A DNA stretch of 64,000 nucleotides from Chelonoidis abingdonii (Eukaryota > Chordata > Testudines > Testudinidae): assembly GCF_003597395.2 (NCBI RefSeq), contig NC_133773.1:76638408-76702407 (forward strand), in the 5' to 3' direction. How positions within the stretch are numbered: position 1 is the first letter of the stretch; every line of letters begins with the position of its first letter. Both the position numbers and the translations under genes were made by a program. A model generated the notes under the pieces. The model was not told where the DNA came from. It saw nothing but the letters and a program-made list of their open reading frames with translations, and made no database searches. Positions 49,231 through 60,359 of the stretch are shown one piece after another.

Positions 49231-50321
49231 GGGTACGTCTACACTGCACGATTATTTCGAATTAGCTTAAACCGATATTACAAAACAGATCTAATAAAAT
49301 CGGTTTAGCGCGTCCACAGTGGGATCCCGAAATCGATTGTTTGCGTCCATGGTCCAAAGCTACCATCGATTTCAGGAGCGGTGCACTGTGGGTAGCTGTT
49401 CCTCAGCTATCCCATAGTTCCCACTTCCGTGTTGAGAGCACAGTGCCTGATGGGGCAGAAAACACTGCCCCGGGTGGTGCTGGGTACAGCCTCACCCCTC
49501 CCTTTGTGAAGGCAGCAGACAACCCTTTGGCGCCTTTTTCGCGGAGTGCATTGAGCAAACGCCATAGCACAGCAATCTTTCCCTTTTTTTTTTCACGTGG
49601 TGGGGGGGGGAAATAAACTGAGGAGCTGTTCCCTGAACCACGCCAGACACTGTGTTTGAACCTACAGACATTGGGAGCTCAGCCAAGAATGCAAATTTTT
49701 TCAGAGACTGCTGTGGACTGTGGGATAGCTGGAGTCCTCAGTACCCCCTCCCTCCCTTCATGAGCGTCCATTTGAGTCTCTGGCTTCCCGTTACGCTTGT
49801 CACACAGCGCTGTGTATCCTGGAGTTTTTTATTCAAACGCTTTGGCATTTCGTGTTCTGTAACGGAGCTGGATACAACAGATTTGTCTCCCCATACAGCG
49901 ATCAGACCTAGTATCTCCCGTACGGTCTATGCTGGAGCTCTTTTTCGATTTCAAACTGCATCGCCAGCCGTGCTGATCAGAGCTCCACGCTGGGCAAGCA
50001 GGAAATGTAATTCAAAAGTTCGCGGGGCTTTTCCTGTTTACCTGCCCGCTGCATCCGAGTTCAGATTGCTGTCCAGAGCGGTCAGTGCTGCACTCTGGGA
50101 TGCCGCCCGGAGGCCAATAACGTCGATTTCCGTCCACATGAACCCTAATCCGAGTTATCACTATCGAATTTAGCGCTACTCCTCTCGTTTGGGAGGAGTT
50201 CCGAAATCGATTTAAGGAGCCGTTTAACTCGATATTAATGACGACGTCGTGTGAACGGATACAGCGTTAAATCGGTATATCGGCCATTAAACCGATTTAA
50301 AGTCGCAGTGTAGACCTGGCC
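49231..50321. mobile_element. 1.09-kb non-autonomous PIF/Harbinger-like transposon, copy B
   Basis: Same termini and orientation as copy A (37747-38838), with its own TAA flanks at 49228-49230 and 50322-50324 and entirely different surrounding DNA, so it is an independent insertion rather than a segmental duplication. The visible differences from copy A are a few substitutions (for example near 50138 and 50160) and small length changes in homopolymer runs near 49578-49610 and 49697. No transposase is encoded. Confidence 0.93.
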
Positions 50322-50697
50322 TAAGCCTCTTACCCACCACTACCCATTAGACTGGGGTAGCTGCCATTCTAACCCCTTCTATCTCCCATTTTCATCACTA
50401 TCCCTCAGATGCCCCATAGCCACCACATTCCTCTGCACTCCACTCCCTGCCACTCCTAATTCGGAGTACTTCTCCCAATCTGCTCCCCAACATCCTCCCC
50501 CAAATTGGCTGTCACTCTGTGGTTCAGGGGCTGGACAGGACACAGGGACTGTGGGTGTGGCTTCAGTCTCACTGAAAAGAGTGGGATGTGGTAGCCAACT
50601 TTATTCAGAGTAGCCTTACCTCCACATGCAGATCAAGTGTAGGGAATCAGTGGCCATCTTGCTGGCTTCAGCCCCACAGACAGTAATAGCAGATTAT

Positions 50698-50855
50698 CTC
50701 AGAATATTAGGGTTAGAAGGGACCTCAGGAGATCTAGTCCAACCCCCTGCTCTTCACAGGACCAATCCCCAGACAGGATTTTTACCCCCTCAAGGACTGA
50801 ACTCACAACCCAGGGTTTATCAGGCCAATGCTCAAACCATGAGCTATCCCTCCCA
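50698..50855 (-). mobile_element. CR1 LINE 3' end, minus strand
   Basis: Contains AGAATATTAGGGTTAGAAGG, CAACCCCCTGCT, CCCCAGACAGGATTTTTACC and GAGCTATCCCTCCC, the same reversed CR1 3' end as at 24027. It is directly followed by a PLE-type tail. Confidence 0.88.
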
Positions 50856-50940
50856 CTCTGTGTAGCTCAAAAGCTTGTCTCTCTCACCAACAGATGTTGG
50901 TCCAATAAAAGCTATTACCTCACCCACCTTGTCTCTCTAG
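50856..50940 (+). mobile_element. PLE-type tail fragment (second family)
   Basis: CTCTGTGTAGCTCAAAAGC, CACCAACAGATGTTGGTCC and AATAAAAGCTATTACCTC are in the same order as at 44985. It abuts the CR1 3' end with no spacer. Confidence 0.65.
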
Positions 50941-51139
50941 GAGATGCTGGTCGTTTTGAATGTGGGAAAAATTGTGAGTTGATAGTCTTTCATCATATCT
51001 TCGTAAAATAGGTAAAAAACACCCCAGACACAATAAAATCATCAGTGTTAGCAATACAGTATCAGATTATATACATCTTGTTTAAACAATGAAATCCTAT
51101 TAAATTTCTATCAGATAAAACTACATATAAAGAGTATAA

Positions 51140-51435
51140 GGGTCTGTCTATACCACATCATGGGGTGTTATTGCAACTCATGTCGACATTCCTGAGCTAG
51201 ATTTAATTTAACTAGTTCAGGTACCAGAGCAGTGAAGACGCAGCAGCATGCGCTTCATCATGAGTTGTATAAACACTCCCAGAACCATCGGTAACTACTT
51301 GAGCAGCCAGCCTGCACCGAAGCATGTGCTGCCGCAGCTTCATTGCTCCAGTACCCAAGCCAGCTAGATTAAAACTATCTCAGGTATGTCTACAAAAGCA
51401 GCAATCACAGCTCATGAGTGCATATAAATACACTC
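51140..51435. mobile_element. MITE of the TAA family, diverged
   Basis: It starts GGGTCTGTCTATACC after TAA (51137-51139) and ends before TAA (51436-51438). The right terminus (ATAAATACACTC) is poorly conserved. The interior holds long inverted words such as ACTCATG...CATGAGT and AGCTAGATT...TAGATTAAA. Confidence 0.65.
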
Positions 51436-51438
51436 TAA

Positions 51439-52251
51439 GTGAACCCAAACCCCAGGTTAGGAATAGTAAAAGAATATATCTGCCTAGTTAAATTAATCTA
51501 TCAGATAAGTAAATCTGCCATGGATCAAGCTAACCACAAGGCTATAGATATGACAAAACCTCATCAGAGCACATGCTTGATAAAGAAATTTACTTTTCAC
51601 CAAACATAAAGAAGGTCTTCAGCATGATCAGATAGAGTCTTGTTATTAATCTACTCTCTTGTGTAAAAGAAGATAAAATAATATTGCCATTTCATGCACC
51701 GAATTACACATTTTATATTGTATTCTACAATTTGTAATTCCACAGCTAAATGCACAAATAGGATGTAACAGCTATTATGCTGTGCAATGCGTTACAATAC
51801 TTTCTAATTTAACAAAACAAGAACATGTACATTTTTTAAAAAGCAACCAATGCATTTTATTCATAATTTTAAAAAGATTGCATAGTATATAACTATGCTC
51901 AATAGAGAGCTCTAGATAGATTACAGGGAACATGATGACTAAAAGGATGAGCATTTAAAGAACTTCACAGTACATTTTGCCGCTAAATTTTCTTTGTGCC
52001 TTTAAAAATTTCCCTTACACTTTCTTTCATAAACAATTGTTTATATTTTCATAGAATTACATACCAAGTACTGCCTGTACAAGAAATCATTAATGCCAAA
52101 GAAAAACATCCTAACTATACTAGCTTCACTTGACACTTTTGATTGATTTTATGCTTCTGAAAAGAGATTTGCTTGGCCAAACATAGTACATCACCTGAAA
52201 ACAAAAATACATATGCACATACTTGCCTGTGTTTCTCTTACTACCTTTAGT
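51439..52251. other. No gene or clear repeat seen
   Basis: AT-rich DNA. Nothing coding was recognised. Confidence 0.5.
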
Positions 52252-52850
52252 AGATTCATAGATTCCGAAGCCAGAAGGGACTATTGTGATAGTCTAATCT
52301 GACCTCTGTCGGGATCCCAACACAGGCAATCAGAATTTAGGGTCAGAGCAGGGCTAAGCCTGAGGTGACGAGTAGCAGAGGAGTGTGTAGTCAGGTTCCA
52401 AGCCATGGTCAATACCAAGAGTCAAAGTCTGAGACAGTGGCCAAGTCAGAAGCCAAAATCCAAATCAAGCTGAGGTCAATAGAGGAACAATGGTCATGGC
52501 AGCTACAAGAAATCCACACCGTTGCCTGGATACTTACTGGAACATCCCCTAGGTTTATATAGGGTGGGGAACTTATCAGGAGCCATGGGGCTGCTGCCTT
52601 TCAGACCCCGTGAAGCAAGACTTCCCATGGCCTGCGTCCACAGCACATTGTGGGCAGTAGAGCACAAGCTGGTTACAGAGTCCATTAGTTTCAGAGATGC
52701 CAGCTGCCTGGCAGATCTGGAGGCCCAGGTTCTCGATCTACAGGACCTTACAACTTCCTGTATAACATAGGCCATAGAACTTCCCCAAAATAATCCCTAG
52801 AGCAGATCTTTTAGAAAAACATCCAATCTTGATCTAAAAGTGGTTGCCTT
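52252..52850 (-). mobile_element. CR1 LINE 3' region split by a solo LTR
   Basis: The reversed CR1 3' text runs from TTCATAGATTCCGAAGCC to TCTGACCTC (52252-52306), is interrupted, and continues at 52753 with CTTCCTGTATAACATAGGCC, ATAGAACTTCCCC and GATCTTTTAGAAAAACATCC to about 52850. The two parts join exactly where the remembered consensus predicts. Confidence 0.9.
52307..52752. mobile_element. Solo LTR nested in CR1, 5-bp target duplication
   Basis: Starts TGTCGGGATC and ends ACCTTACA (TG...CA), 446 bp. It is flanked by ACCTC (52302-52306) and ACTTC (52753-52757), one mismatch, consistent with a 5-bp target duplication. A TATA-like TTTATATAGG lies near 52553. No coding sequence. Confidence 0.85.
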
Positions 52851-53417
52851 TCAGATCCATCCCAGCAATTGCTCTGCAGGTTACTCTATTACTTCAAAGA
52901 AAAGGTCACACAGCTAGTGCACAGAATCTTGACGCATACCAGAAGCCAAAACGCACTGAGTAAAGCAACTCAAAAGGAAACAGAAAATACATTGAAATAT
53001 ATTGTGCAAAGAAGCAGCAAGGTGTTAGGTCCTAAAATATCAACTGGGAAAAGCACAGCAAGGAGGAAAAAGCCTACATTTCTTTCCCTCCTTTTCTTCA
53101 ATTTATTAGTGAACTCTATTGTGGTTGACATTGAAAAGCCCATTTTGCCAACCATTACCACACAGTGATACCTGACATGCTGTATCTATGTCATATTTTT
53201 AGCATAATGAGCTTACTGTAGCATTTTAGATACCAAATTGTCTGATAACTGTTGGCAAATGTTTCCTTTTCAATTGTGATCACTAGATTTAGTTTACAAA
53301 GAAAATTATTCCACATGCGTTGAAATAGTGACCTTCATTAGGCAATAATCTTCACAGCGTGAGGCTTCTGGCATAGTATCCGTAACTAGTAATTTTTTTT
53401 AAATCTCAGTGTGTGAG

Positions 53418-53465
<48 letters not shown>

Positions 53466-54556
53466 GAGATATATACACACACACAAAATATAAAGCTACA
53501 GCTGTAGCAAAGTCATGATTTTTTTTTAAATACTATTGACCAGCCCTAAAACAAATTCAAAGAATTACAACCCTTAGCCAGAGAAAACAGGAAAAATTGG
53601 GGGATATTGGGAACTTTGTTTTACTGGATTAGAATAACCTCAGGGCTGGGTGTCTCTCTTCTGGGTTCTGTATCTCTGAGCATGTTGGCAGTGCTATGAA
53701 AGTAGTTAAAATGACGGCTAACATTTTCAAAAGTGACTAGTTATTCGGATTGCCTTGGTTACTGGGCCCCAAATATGACACCTCACAAAGGCCTATTTTA
53801 CCAAAAGCAGGTGCTCAGAACCCTGTAATTCAACTCAAGCACCCAAAAGCCTTTTAAAAAAATCTTGACCAATATGTATATTAATTACTGTGTGGGAGAG
53901 GGGACACTGAACAAAACTATTCCCCTGCCAAGACTGGCTCACAGCAAGCAGACAATTCAAAAATTATCTCCAATGATGGAAAATCACATGAAAAAAAATG
54001 ACAATAAAACAAGAACAGAAGACAGACGTTACAAAATTATGCATAAAAATGAAGGCATATAACCAGTCAACTCATTCTCCTCTCAAACCTTGCTGACAAC
54101 CATTTGTTCTTTGCCAATATAATGTCTGGACACCCAAGAGCTGGGGCCAGATTTTCAAAAGTACTTTCTCAATTTGTGCTCAGAATTTTGCAATTTTGTG
54201 CTCAGAAAACATAGTTCTGTCAGAAATTTGATTCTGCATGAATAAACTATGTTTGGTTATACAAACTGTTCAGAGATAACCATGTTGCCTTATCTGCACA
54301 TGCAATTTGCATACGGAATTGCAGGGTTTTAGGTGTGGAAGATGCATCTGCAACAATATGGATGCAAACAAGATGCAGTTACAGTTTCAGTGACTAATCG
54401 TTGTTAAAAAACAAACAAACCCTGAACAGAAGTAATTTGCTTAGCAGCTGGACTGGAGTCCTTTTAAAATGTAAGTAGCAAGAGGAAGATTTTCTCTAGA
54501 CACTGCATAAGAAAGGGCAAGAGCAAGCAAGGAGCCATTCTATTCTTTGCACTCCC
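52851..54556. other. No gene seen; contains a TA/CA microsatellite
   Basis: AT-rich DNA without domain-bearing frames. Confidence 0.5.
53417..53485. repeat. Compound (TA)n(CA)n microsatellite
   Basis: About 13 TA units run into about 10 CA units, followed by shorter TA and CA runs. Confidence 0.93.
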
Positions 54557-54559
54557 TAA

Positions 54560-54821
54560 GGCCTCGGCTACACTGGCGCTTTACAGCGCTGCAACTTTCT
54601 TGCTCGGGGTGTGAAAAAAAACACCCCCCTGAGTGCTGCAAGATACAGCGCTGTAAAGCGCCAGTGTAAGCAGTGCCGCAGCGCTGGGAGCTAATTCCCA
54701 TGAGGAGGTGGAGTACGTGCAGCGCTGGGAGAGCTCTCTCCCAGCGCTGGCGCTGCGACCACACTCACACTTCAAAGAGCTCCCGCGGCAGCACTTTGAA
54801 GTTTCGAGTATAGCCATACCC
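54560..54821. mobile_element. MITE with 21-bp internal perfect inverted repeat, TAA flanks
   Basis: Starts GGCCTCGGCTACACTGG after TAA (54557-54559) and ends AGTATAGCCATACCC before TAA (54822-54824). Inside, 54571-54591 and 54646-54666 are perfect 21-bp inverted arms built on AGCGCT words, so the left third can fold back on itself. The right part repeats AGCGCTGGGAG and CTCCCAGCGCT. Non-coding. Confidence 0.88.
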
Positions 54822-54824
54822 TAA

Positions 54825-57020
54825 GCAAAATCCAAGGAGAAGCACATGTGCTGTTTCCTCCTTGGCCCCTATGGGAACTAACCACCCCTTTAGGGCAGAC
54901 ATGCATAGCCCTGTAGCCACTCCACACTACCCTGTGCAACAAAGAGTTCCTGCTGGAGACAAAGTGTCTGATCTTTCCCACACTGAAATCAAAGGGAAAA
55001 CTGGCAGGATCAAGCCAACAATTCCTCCCCAAGCTCTTTCTAGAGTGGTAAAGCTCCATATCACCCACTATTCAGGGCTGTGCATTTCAGGCACAGCCTA
55101 CTCTATATATTTATGAAACACACAAATGAACAGGGTTACTCATTCAAGAGCTTACTCATTTAAGCTTTGAGTAAAAGCATGGAAGAAAACATTTAGTAAA
55201 TCCAAGGTTTAAAAGGAAAGGGAAACGTTTCAAAAAATAAGACATTTTAATTAAAGTAGATATTTTTAAATGGCAAATACAAATATATGTAAAATATTCA
55301 TTGACTAAAAATATTCAAATTCATGCAGCATAAACCAAGAAGAGGGTGTTTTGTTTTGTTTTGTGCAGTTACATAAACCCCGCTATAGGTGAATTTATAT
55401 ATGAAATAACTGGGGAAATCATATAATGTGCCTTTTTCATGTAAGTCACAGGAAATGAGAATTTAACATGGTACTTGGCTCATAAACAGTGACTCAGCTA
55501 CAGCAACACAAAAGGGGGTGAATCCAGATGGGGTAGAAAAGGAGAGGACTCAAAGAATAATTAATGCCAGTGCCAAAGGACAAAACCTGGACAAATTCCA
55601 AAAATGTCAAGTGCATAACATTTCATTGCTGCGTCTATTTATTCAGTATATAATTTATTCAGATACTGACCCTGGAAACATTACAGGGATAATCTTTCCA
55701 AAAGGAAGAACTGTTCATGAATAATTTCTTCACGTGTAAAAATATATTCTTTCAACACCTATTAAATGTCTTCTCTTCCAACCATTCTCCCTCTAGCCCC
55801 CAAACAAACAGTGACGGTAGTCAACACAAGGATAACCCTGCTGTTCAGTTGCAGTGTGTTAGACTTTTCATGTTTCCTTCTGAGCCTTCCCAAACTGTTA
55901 ATTTTAGTCTTGTGCTACTCGTGCCTTTATGCAAACAATCTCACTCGGAGATCTTCATGTCATACAGAGACTACAATTTAGCTAATGACTTTCTGAAACC
56001 TGTAGTTCTGTCTTCTGGGGACGGCAATGAATATTTCTTGTCATGACATATTAAGATCCCACGTGTTACTATTTTCTTTGACTGAGCATATTTTGCCTCC
56101 ACCTACACTTACATTTTCACCAAGATAGGACAATGTTTATAAATACTTTGTTTTGCAACATTTCAGTTAACACAGTTGGGCAGCCAAGCATGAACAGAAC
56201 TTAACTTTGTTAACATTTTTATAAATTGTTCACGCAGAGAGGGCTGTAGTAACTGTGGCCTTATCTTGAGAACTGTATTGAAAAAAATTTTAATGATATT
56301 ATTCCTAACATGGGCAAACCTGTAGAAGGTAGACCGACAGCCATATAGCATCAACAGCAGCCTATGTGGAGGCAGAGATCTTTTGGGCACCAGAAGCATC
56401 AGGATCATTAACATGAACAGAATGTGAGGAGGCAGTTCTCATACAGTATGCAATCAACCCAACCTGCTTCTGGTTTTTTTATGCTCTGCCACAGGCTGTT
56501 TCCATGTTGCTGAAATCTGTGTATAATGATCACTTTACTCCATATTAGTATTTTACCCACTTGCAGTTAGACGAACATTGGTCTGTATATACAGTTAAAC
56601 TATTGTTACCACTTAGCATATGCATGTATATATAAAATGCTTTCAGATGACAGGACTTTTTCTTGGGGAATAAAGAACAGTCAAGGACTCCCATGTATAA
56701 ATAACTCCATTCTGCTAATAACTCCTGAAAGGTTAGTCTGGAACAGAGATGATATTTGATAATTTATGGTGTAAGTCATCTCAAACCCAGTCAACCTATT
56801 TAGGAACACTTAACGCATATGACTGAATAGCCTGATTTCTCTCTTTAAGGGCAGTATTAGTGCATGCAAGCATTTGGGTTTTTTATAACCAAAAAATTCA
56901 ATATACAGGTATTTTAAAAGTTGTCAATCTATCAAAGAATTAAAATAATTCCCATCTATGGCGTGCTAAAAAAATTAAAGAACGAACAACCCATATATGA
57001 AATCCATCTCAACTGCGAGG
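54825..57020. other. No gene or clear repeat seen
   Basis: AT-rich DNA. Frames up to about 110 residues show no recognisable domain. Confidence 0.5.
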
Positions 57021-57025
57021 TCAGC

Positions 57026-58084
57026 TGTCAAGGTTTCTTTCCCCAGTTTGAACTTTACAGTACAAAAAGTGGGGACTTGCATGAACACTTCTAAGCTTAA
57101 TTACTAGCTTAGATCTGGTACATTGCCACCAGCCAGAATTTAGTGTCTGGCACACTTTCTGTTCCCCCAAAACCTTCCCTGGGGAACCCAGATCCAAACC
57201 CCTTGGATCTTAAAACAAGGAGAAATTAACCATCCCCCTTCTTTTCCCCCCAGACTTTCCCCTCCCTGGGTTGCCTTGAGAGGCTTCACACAGATCCAAA
57301 CCCCTTGGATCTTAAAACAAGGAAAAATTAACCATCCCCTCTCCTTTCCCCCCAGACTTTCCCCTCCCTGGGTTGCCTTGAGAGGCTTCACACATGATCC
57401 ACAACTCCTTGATCTTATAAACAAAGGGCAGGACATTTAACCAGTCCCCTCTAGCCTGTTCCCTCCCACCAATCCTGGCTGAGTTTCAGAACCCAGGTCT
57501 CCTCTTGGATGCTTAAACAAGAAATCAATCATAGTTCTTTAAAAAGAAGTCTTTTAAATTAAAGAGAAGAAAAGTGCAAATTATTCTCTGTAAATTCAGA
57601 TGGAAAATGCTTTACAGAGGTACTTTAGATTTACTATAGCCCGAAGAAACCCCCTCTAGCCTCAGTTCAGTCATCACAGGCAAACAGAGCGCGAGTCAAG
57701 GAGCATCCTTCCCAGTCAAAAAACATTTACAAGTTGAGAAAAAACATAAACATAATCGCCTTGCCTGGCTTATTTACTTACAATTTTGACACATGAAAGT
57801 ACTGATTCAGAAAGATGGAGAGCCTGGGTGATACGTCTGGTCCTCCTTTAGTCCCTAAGAGCGACAACGAAACAAAACAAAAAGCACAACAAACACTTCC
57901 CTCCACCAAGGATTTGCACGTATCTTGTCCCTAATATGGTCCTCTGGTCAGGTTGTATCTCTCTCTTTTTGAAAGTATCTTGTCCCCCTATTGGTCCTCT
58001 GGTCAGGTGTCAGCCAGGTTTACTGAGCTTCTTAACCCTTTACAGGTAAAAGAAACATTAACCCTTAACCATCTGTTTATGGCA
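57026..58084 (-). mobile_element. Solo LTR (ERV type) with perfect 5-bp target duplication
   Basis: Starts TGTCAAGG and ends TTTATGGCA, with TCAGC on both sides (57021-57025 and 58085-58089). At 1,059 bp with no internal region it is a solo LTR left by recombination. The text matches a remembered turtle LTR in reverse, so the element probably lies on the minus strand; the orientation is inferred. A 102-bp tandem array occupies 57191-57430. Confidence 0.9.
57191..57430. repeat. Tandem array of a 102-bp unit inside the LTR
   Basis: Units at 57191-57292 and 57293-57395 are nearly identical, each beginning GATCCAAACCCCTTGGATC. A partial, more diverged third unit starts at 57396. Confidence 0.92.
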
Positions 58085-58334
58085 TCAGCCAAATGCCATA
58101 CAGATGCCAATACCTGATCAATAGATTCAAGGGCTTTTGTATTTTCCAACCCAAAGCCTGACAATGCATCTTGTAACAGAACAGATGTACTGAAATGTTG
58201 CTAGACACCTTCAGTTAATGTGTTTCAGCATCCAATTCTCTGGAAGGCATACAGGAAGAGAAAGATGAATGAACAAAATGTAATTATTTGAAAAAAATGA
58301 GTTAAGTTTGTGTCTGTGGACACAGCGAGGAAGT

Positions 58335-58425
58335 AGCAAACGTTATTCTGCAGTTATATAGCCATTTTCATCCAAGTTCAAAGCACTTTACTAATGTTAT
58401 TTACAGAAGATTAAGGTTAATGAAC
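58335..58425. repeat. Old interspersed repeat fragment (MIR/L2-type)
   Basis: Text like 'tatatagccattttcatccaagttcaaagcactttac' is a common amniote repeat segment. Family name uncertain. Confidence 0.45.
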
Positions 58426-58854
58426 CCTATACCAAAAGTTCTAAGCACTCTCCATCACCCAATTTTTCCTCCCAGACTCTTTAAACAGACTCTGTTGCAA
58501 CAAGAACAATTTCCCTCACTCCTGAGTCCCAAAGCAGCCCATCCTATCGGAGCAAGGGGACTGCTGCCTCCATTCAACAATGTGTAGCACAACCACCTGC
58601 TGCTCTGTCCTTCTTCACTGGCACTGCTATGTCTAAACCCCCTGTCACAGCTAGATTTAAAGACACTGTTTTATTCTACCTCAGTATGCACAGATTACTA
58701 AGTAAATATGTTAAGTGTTTTAAGATTGGCACAAGGGTAACCAGAAACTGGCCAAGGCCAGCTGCTCTTGTACTTGCTTTCTGAGTTTCTAATGGAATTT
58801 AACACTATAACGTTCTGGAAGTGAGACATGATGGAAGGAATAAGGTTATGGGAT

Positions 58855-59055
58855 TAATGTGGGACTTGGGAGACCCAGGTTCTCTCCACGCTCTGCCACA
58901 GACACCCTGATCTTCAGTAAATCAGTTAGCCTCGCTGTGCATATGTTCCCCATCTGTCAAATGGGGATAATATCAATTCACAGAAGCATTGTGAGGATAA
59001 AGGCCTTCAAGATTGTGAGGTGTTCAGATATTATAGTGATGGGAGCCATGTAAGG
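58855..59055 (+). mobile_element. MIR (CORE-SINE) element
   Basis: GGGAGACCCAGGTTCTCTCC, CTCTGCCACAGAC, CATCTGTCAAATGGGGATAA, TGTGAGGATAAAGG and GGTGTTCAGATATTATAGTG follow the MIR order from body through the core to the 3' end. Confidence 0.82.
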
Positions 59056-59387
59056 ACTAGAGATAGATGTTCATTTTTATGTCACACCAATATAACTACA
59101 GTAGAAATGGGAAGACATTGTTCAGTGAATGCCTGCTGCATTTAGGATGCTGTCCAATGAACTTAAGTTTAGCAGCATAAACCTAGTCTTAAAAGAAATC
59201 TAAAGCCAAATGGTAAATTTCATATAACGTATAACACCATGTGTCCTTTGCACACATCTTTAATGCTATGATATGATTAAACAAGTATCAGACAGTACCC
59301 TGGCCTTCACAATGGACCCAGCCAAACACTAGCCTTCTGAAGTGAGTTTCCTCACAGGAAAAGAGAACACATGATAAGGTACCAACC

Positions 59388-59425
59388 CTTACTGTATTAC
59401 CATAAACTTATGGTAATACAGTAAG
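59388..59425. repeat. 38-bp near-perfect palindrome
   Basis: Arms of 18 bp (59388-59405 and 59408-59425, CTTACTGTATTACCATAA and its exact reverse complement) are separated by only AC. A related ATTACCGTAAG word follows at 59535. Confidence 0.93.
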
Positions 59426-60295
59426 AGAAAGAATAGAGATATTTTTGTAATTTCTATAATACTGTAAATATAGATGGTGCTTTACAGACAAATTAAAATA
59501 TATAAAAACAATAAAACAGAAAATTGTAAAAAATATTACCGTAAGTATTCCAATGCATTTATATTTGCAGTTTCCTTGGGGAAAATATATCCCTATTAAA
59601 GTCTGATTTTCATTTTTTTCATGCACGTTTGTTATGAACTAGAGAACTTCACGTGGTTGAAATCTGTACCACTCAATTATTAGTATTATTTATTCTTTTA
59701 AATCTGTTTTATTGCATTTGATCTGTAGAACAATAAAGTCTCCCTCTGGTGACTGATTTGATGTCTGCTAACTTCCAGAAACCTCAATCACTGGGGTAAC
59801 AGTCTGTGTCTTATAATTTTTTTGTAGTTTGTTACAATTTTATTCCAGCTGTGTTTTATTAAAATTCTAACCATTGATCTATCTGGTTTTCTCTCGATTT
59901 GATAGAGTTGAATAAATTATCAACAATTCTTTCTTTTTAATCAGCCAAAAACATGCTGCAGCTAAACAAACTCTACAGGACTTTTTTGCAGAGGAACCAA
60001 AGGACAGAGTCTAATCTTCATTAAATTATATAAGCATCTAGAGTTCAATATGAAGGGGAAAGGCACTTGGCTTGAACTCTGTAAATCTTTTTTTCCCTTG
60101 TAATGTGAAATGTAACGCTCTGAAAGGTACTGGAGCAAAACTCCCAGAGACTAAAGTATTTTGTTTATCCACATAATGGAGGTGGGGAGGATCCTACCAA
60201 AACAAGACACTCCACTGTTCTCACTTCTCTTCCTGGGGAGAAGATAAGAGAACATGCAACATGTGACAGATGTTAGTCACATTGCTTAATATACT

Positions 60296-60355
60296 ATTGG
60301 AAGATGCTCAGATACTATGGTGATGAGCGCCATATAAAAACCTGCATAGGAATTA
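60296..60355. repeat. MIR/L2 3'-end fragment
   Basis: AGATGCTCAGATACTATGG and GATGAGCGCCATATAAAAAC are typical of a MIR/L2 3' tail. Confidence 0.6.
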
Positions 60356-60359
60356 GTGG

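Noticed and set aside
49231..50321. Segmental duplication of the 37.7-38.8 kb region
   Set aside because: Identity stops exactly at the transposon ends and each copy has its own TAA flanks, so they are separate insertions.
57191..57430. CRISPR-like or satellite array
   Set aside because: Only two and a third units of 102 bp without spacers, wholly inside an LTR with clear boundaries.
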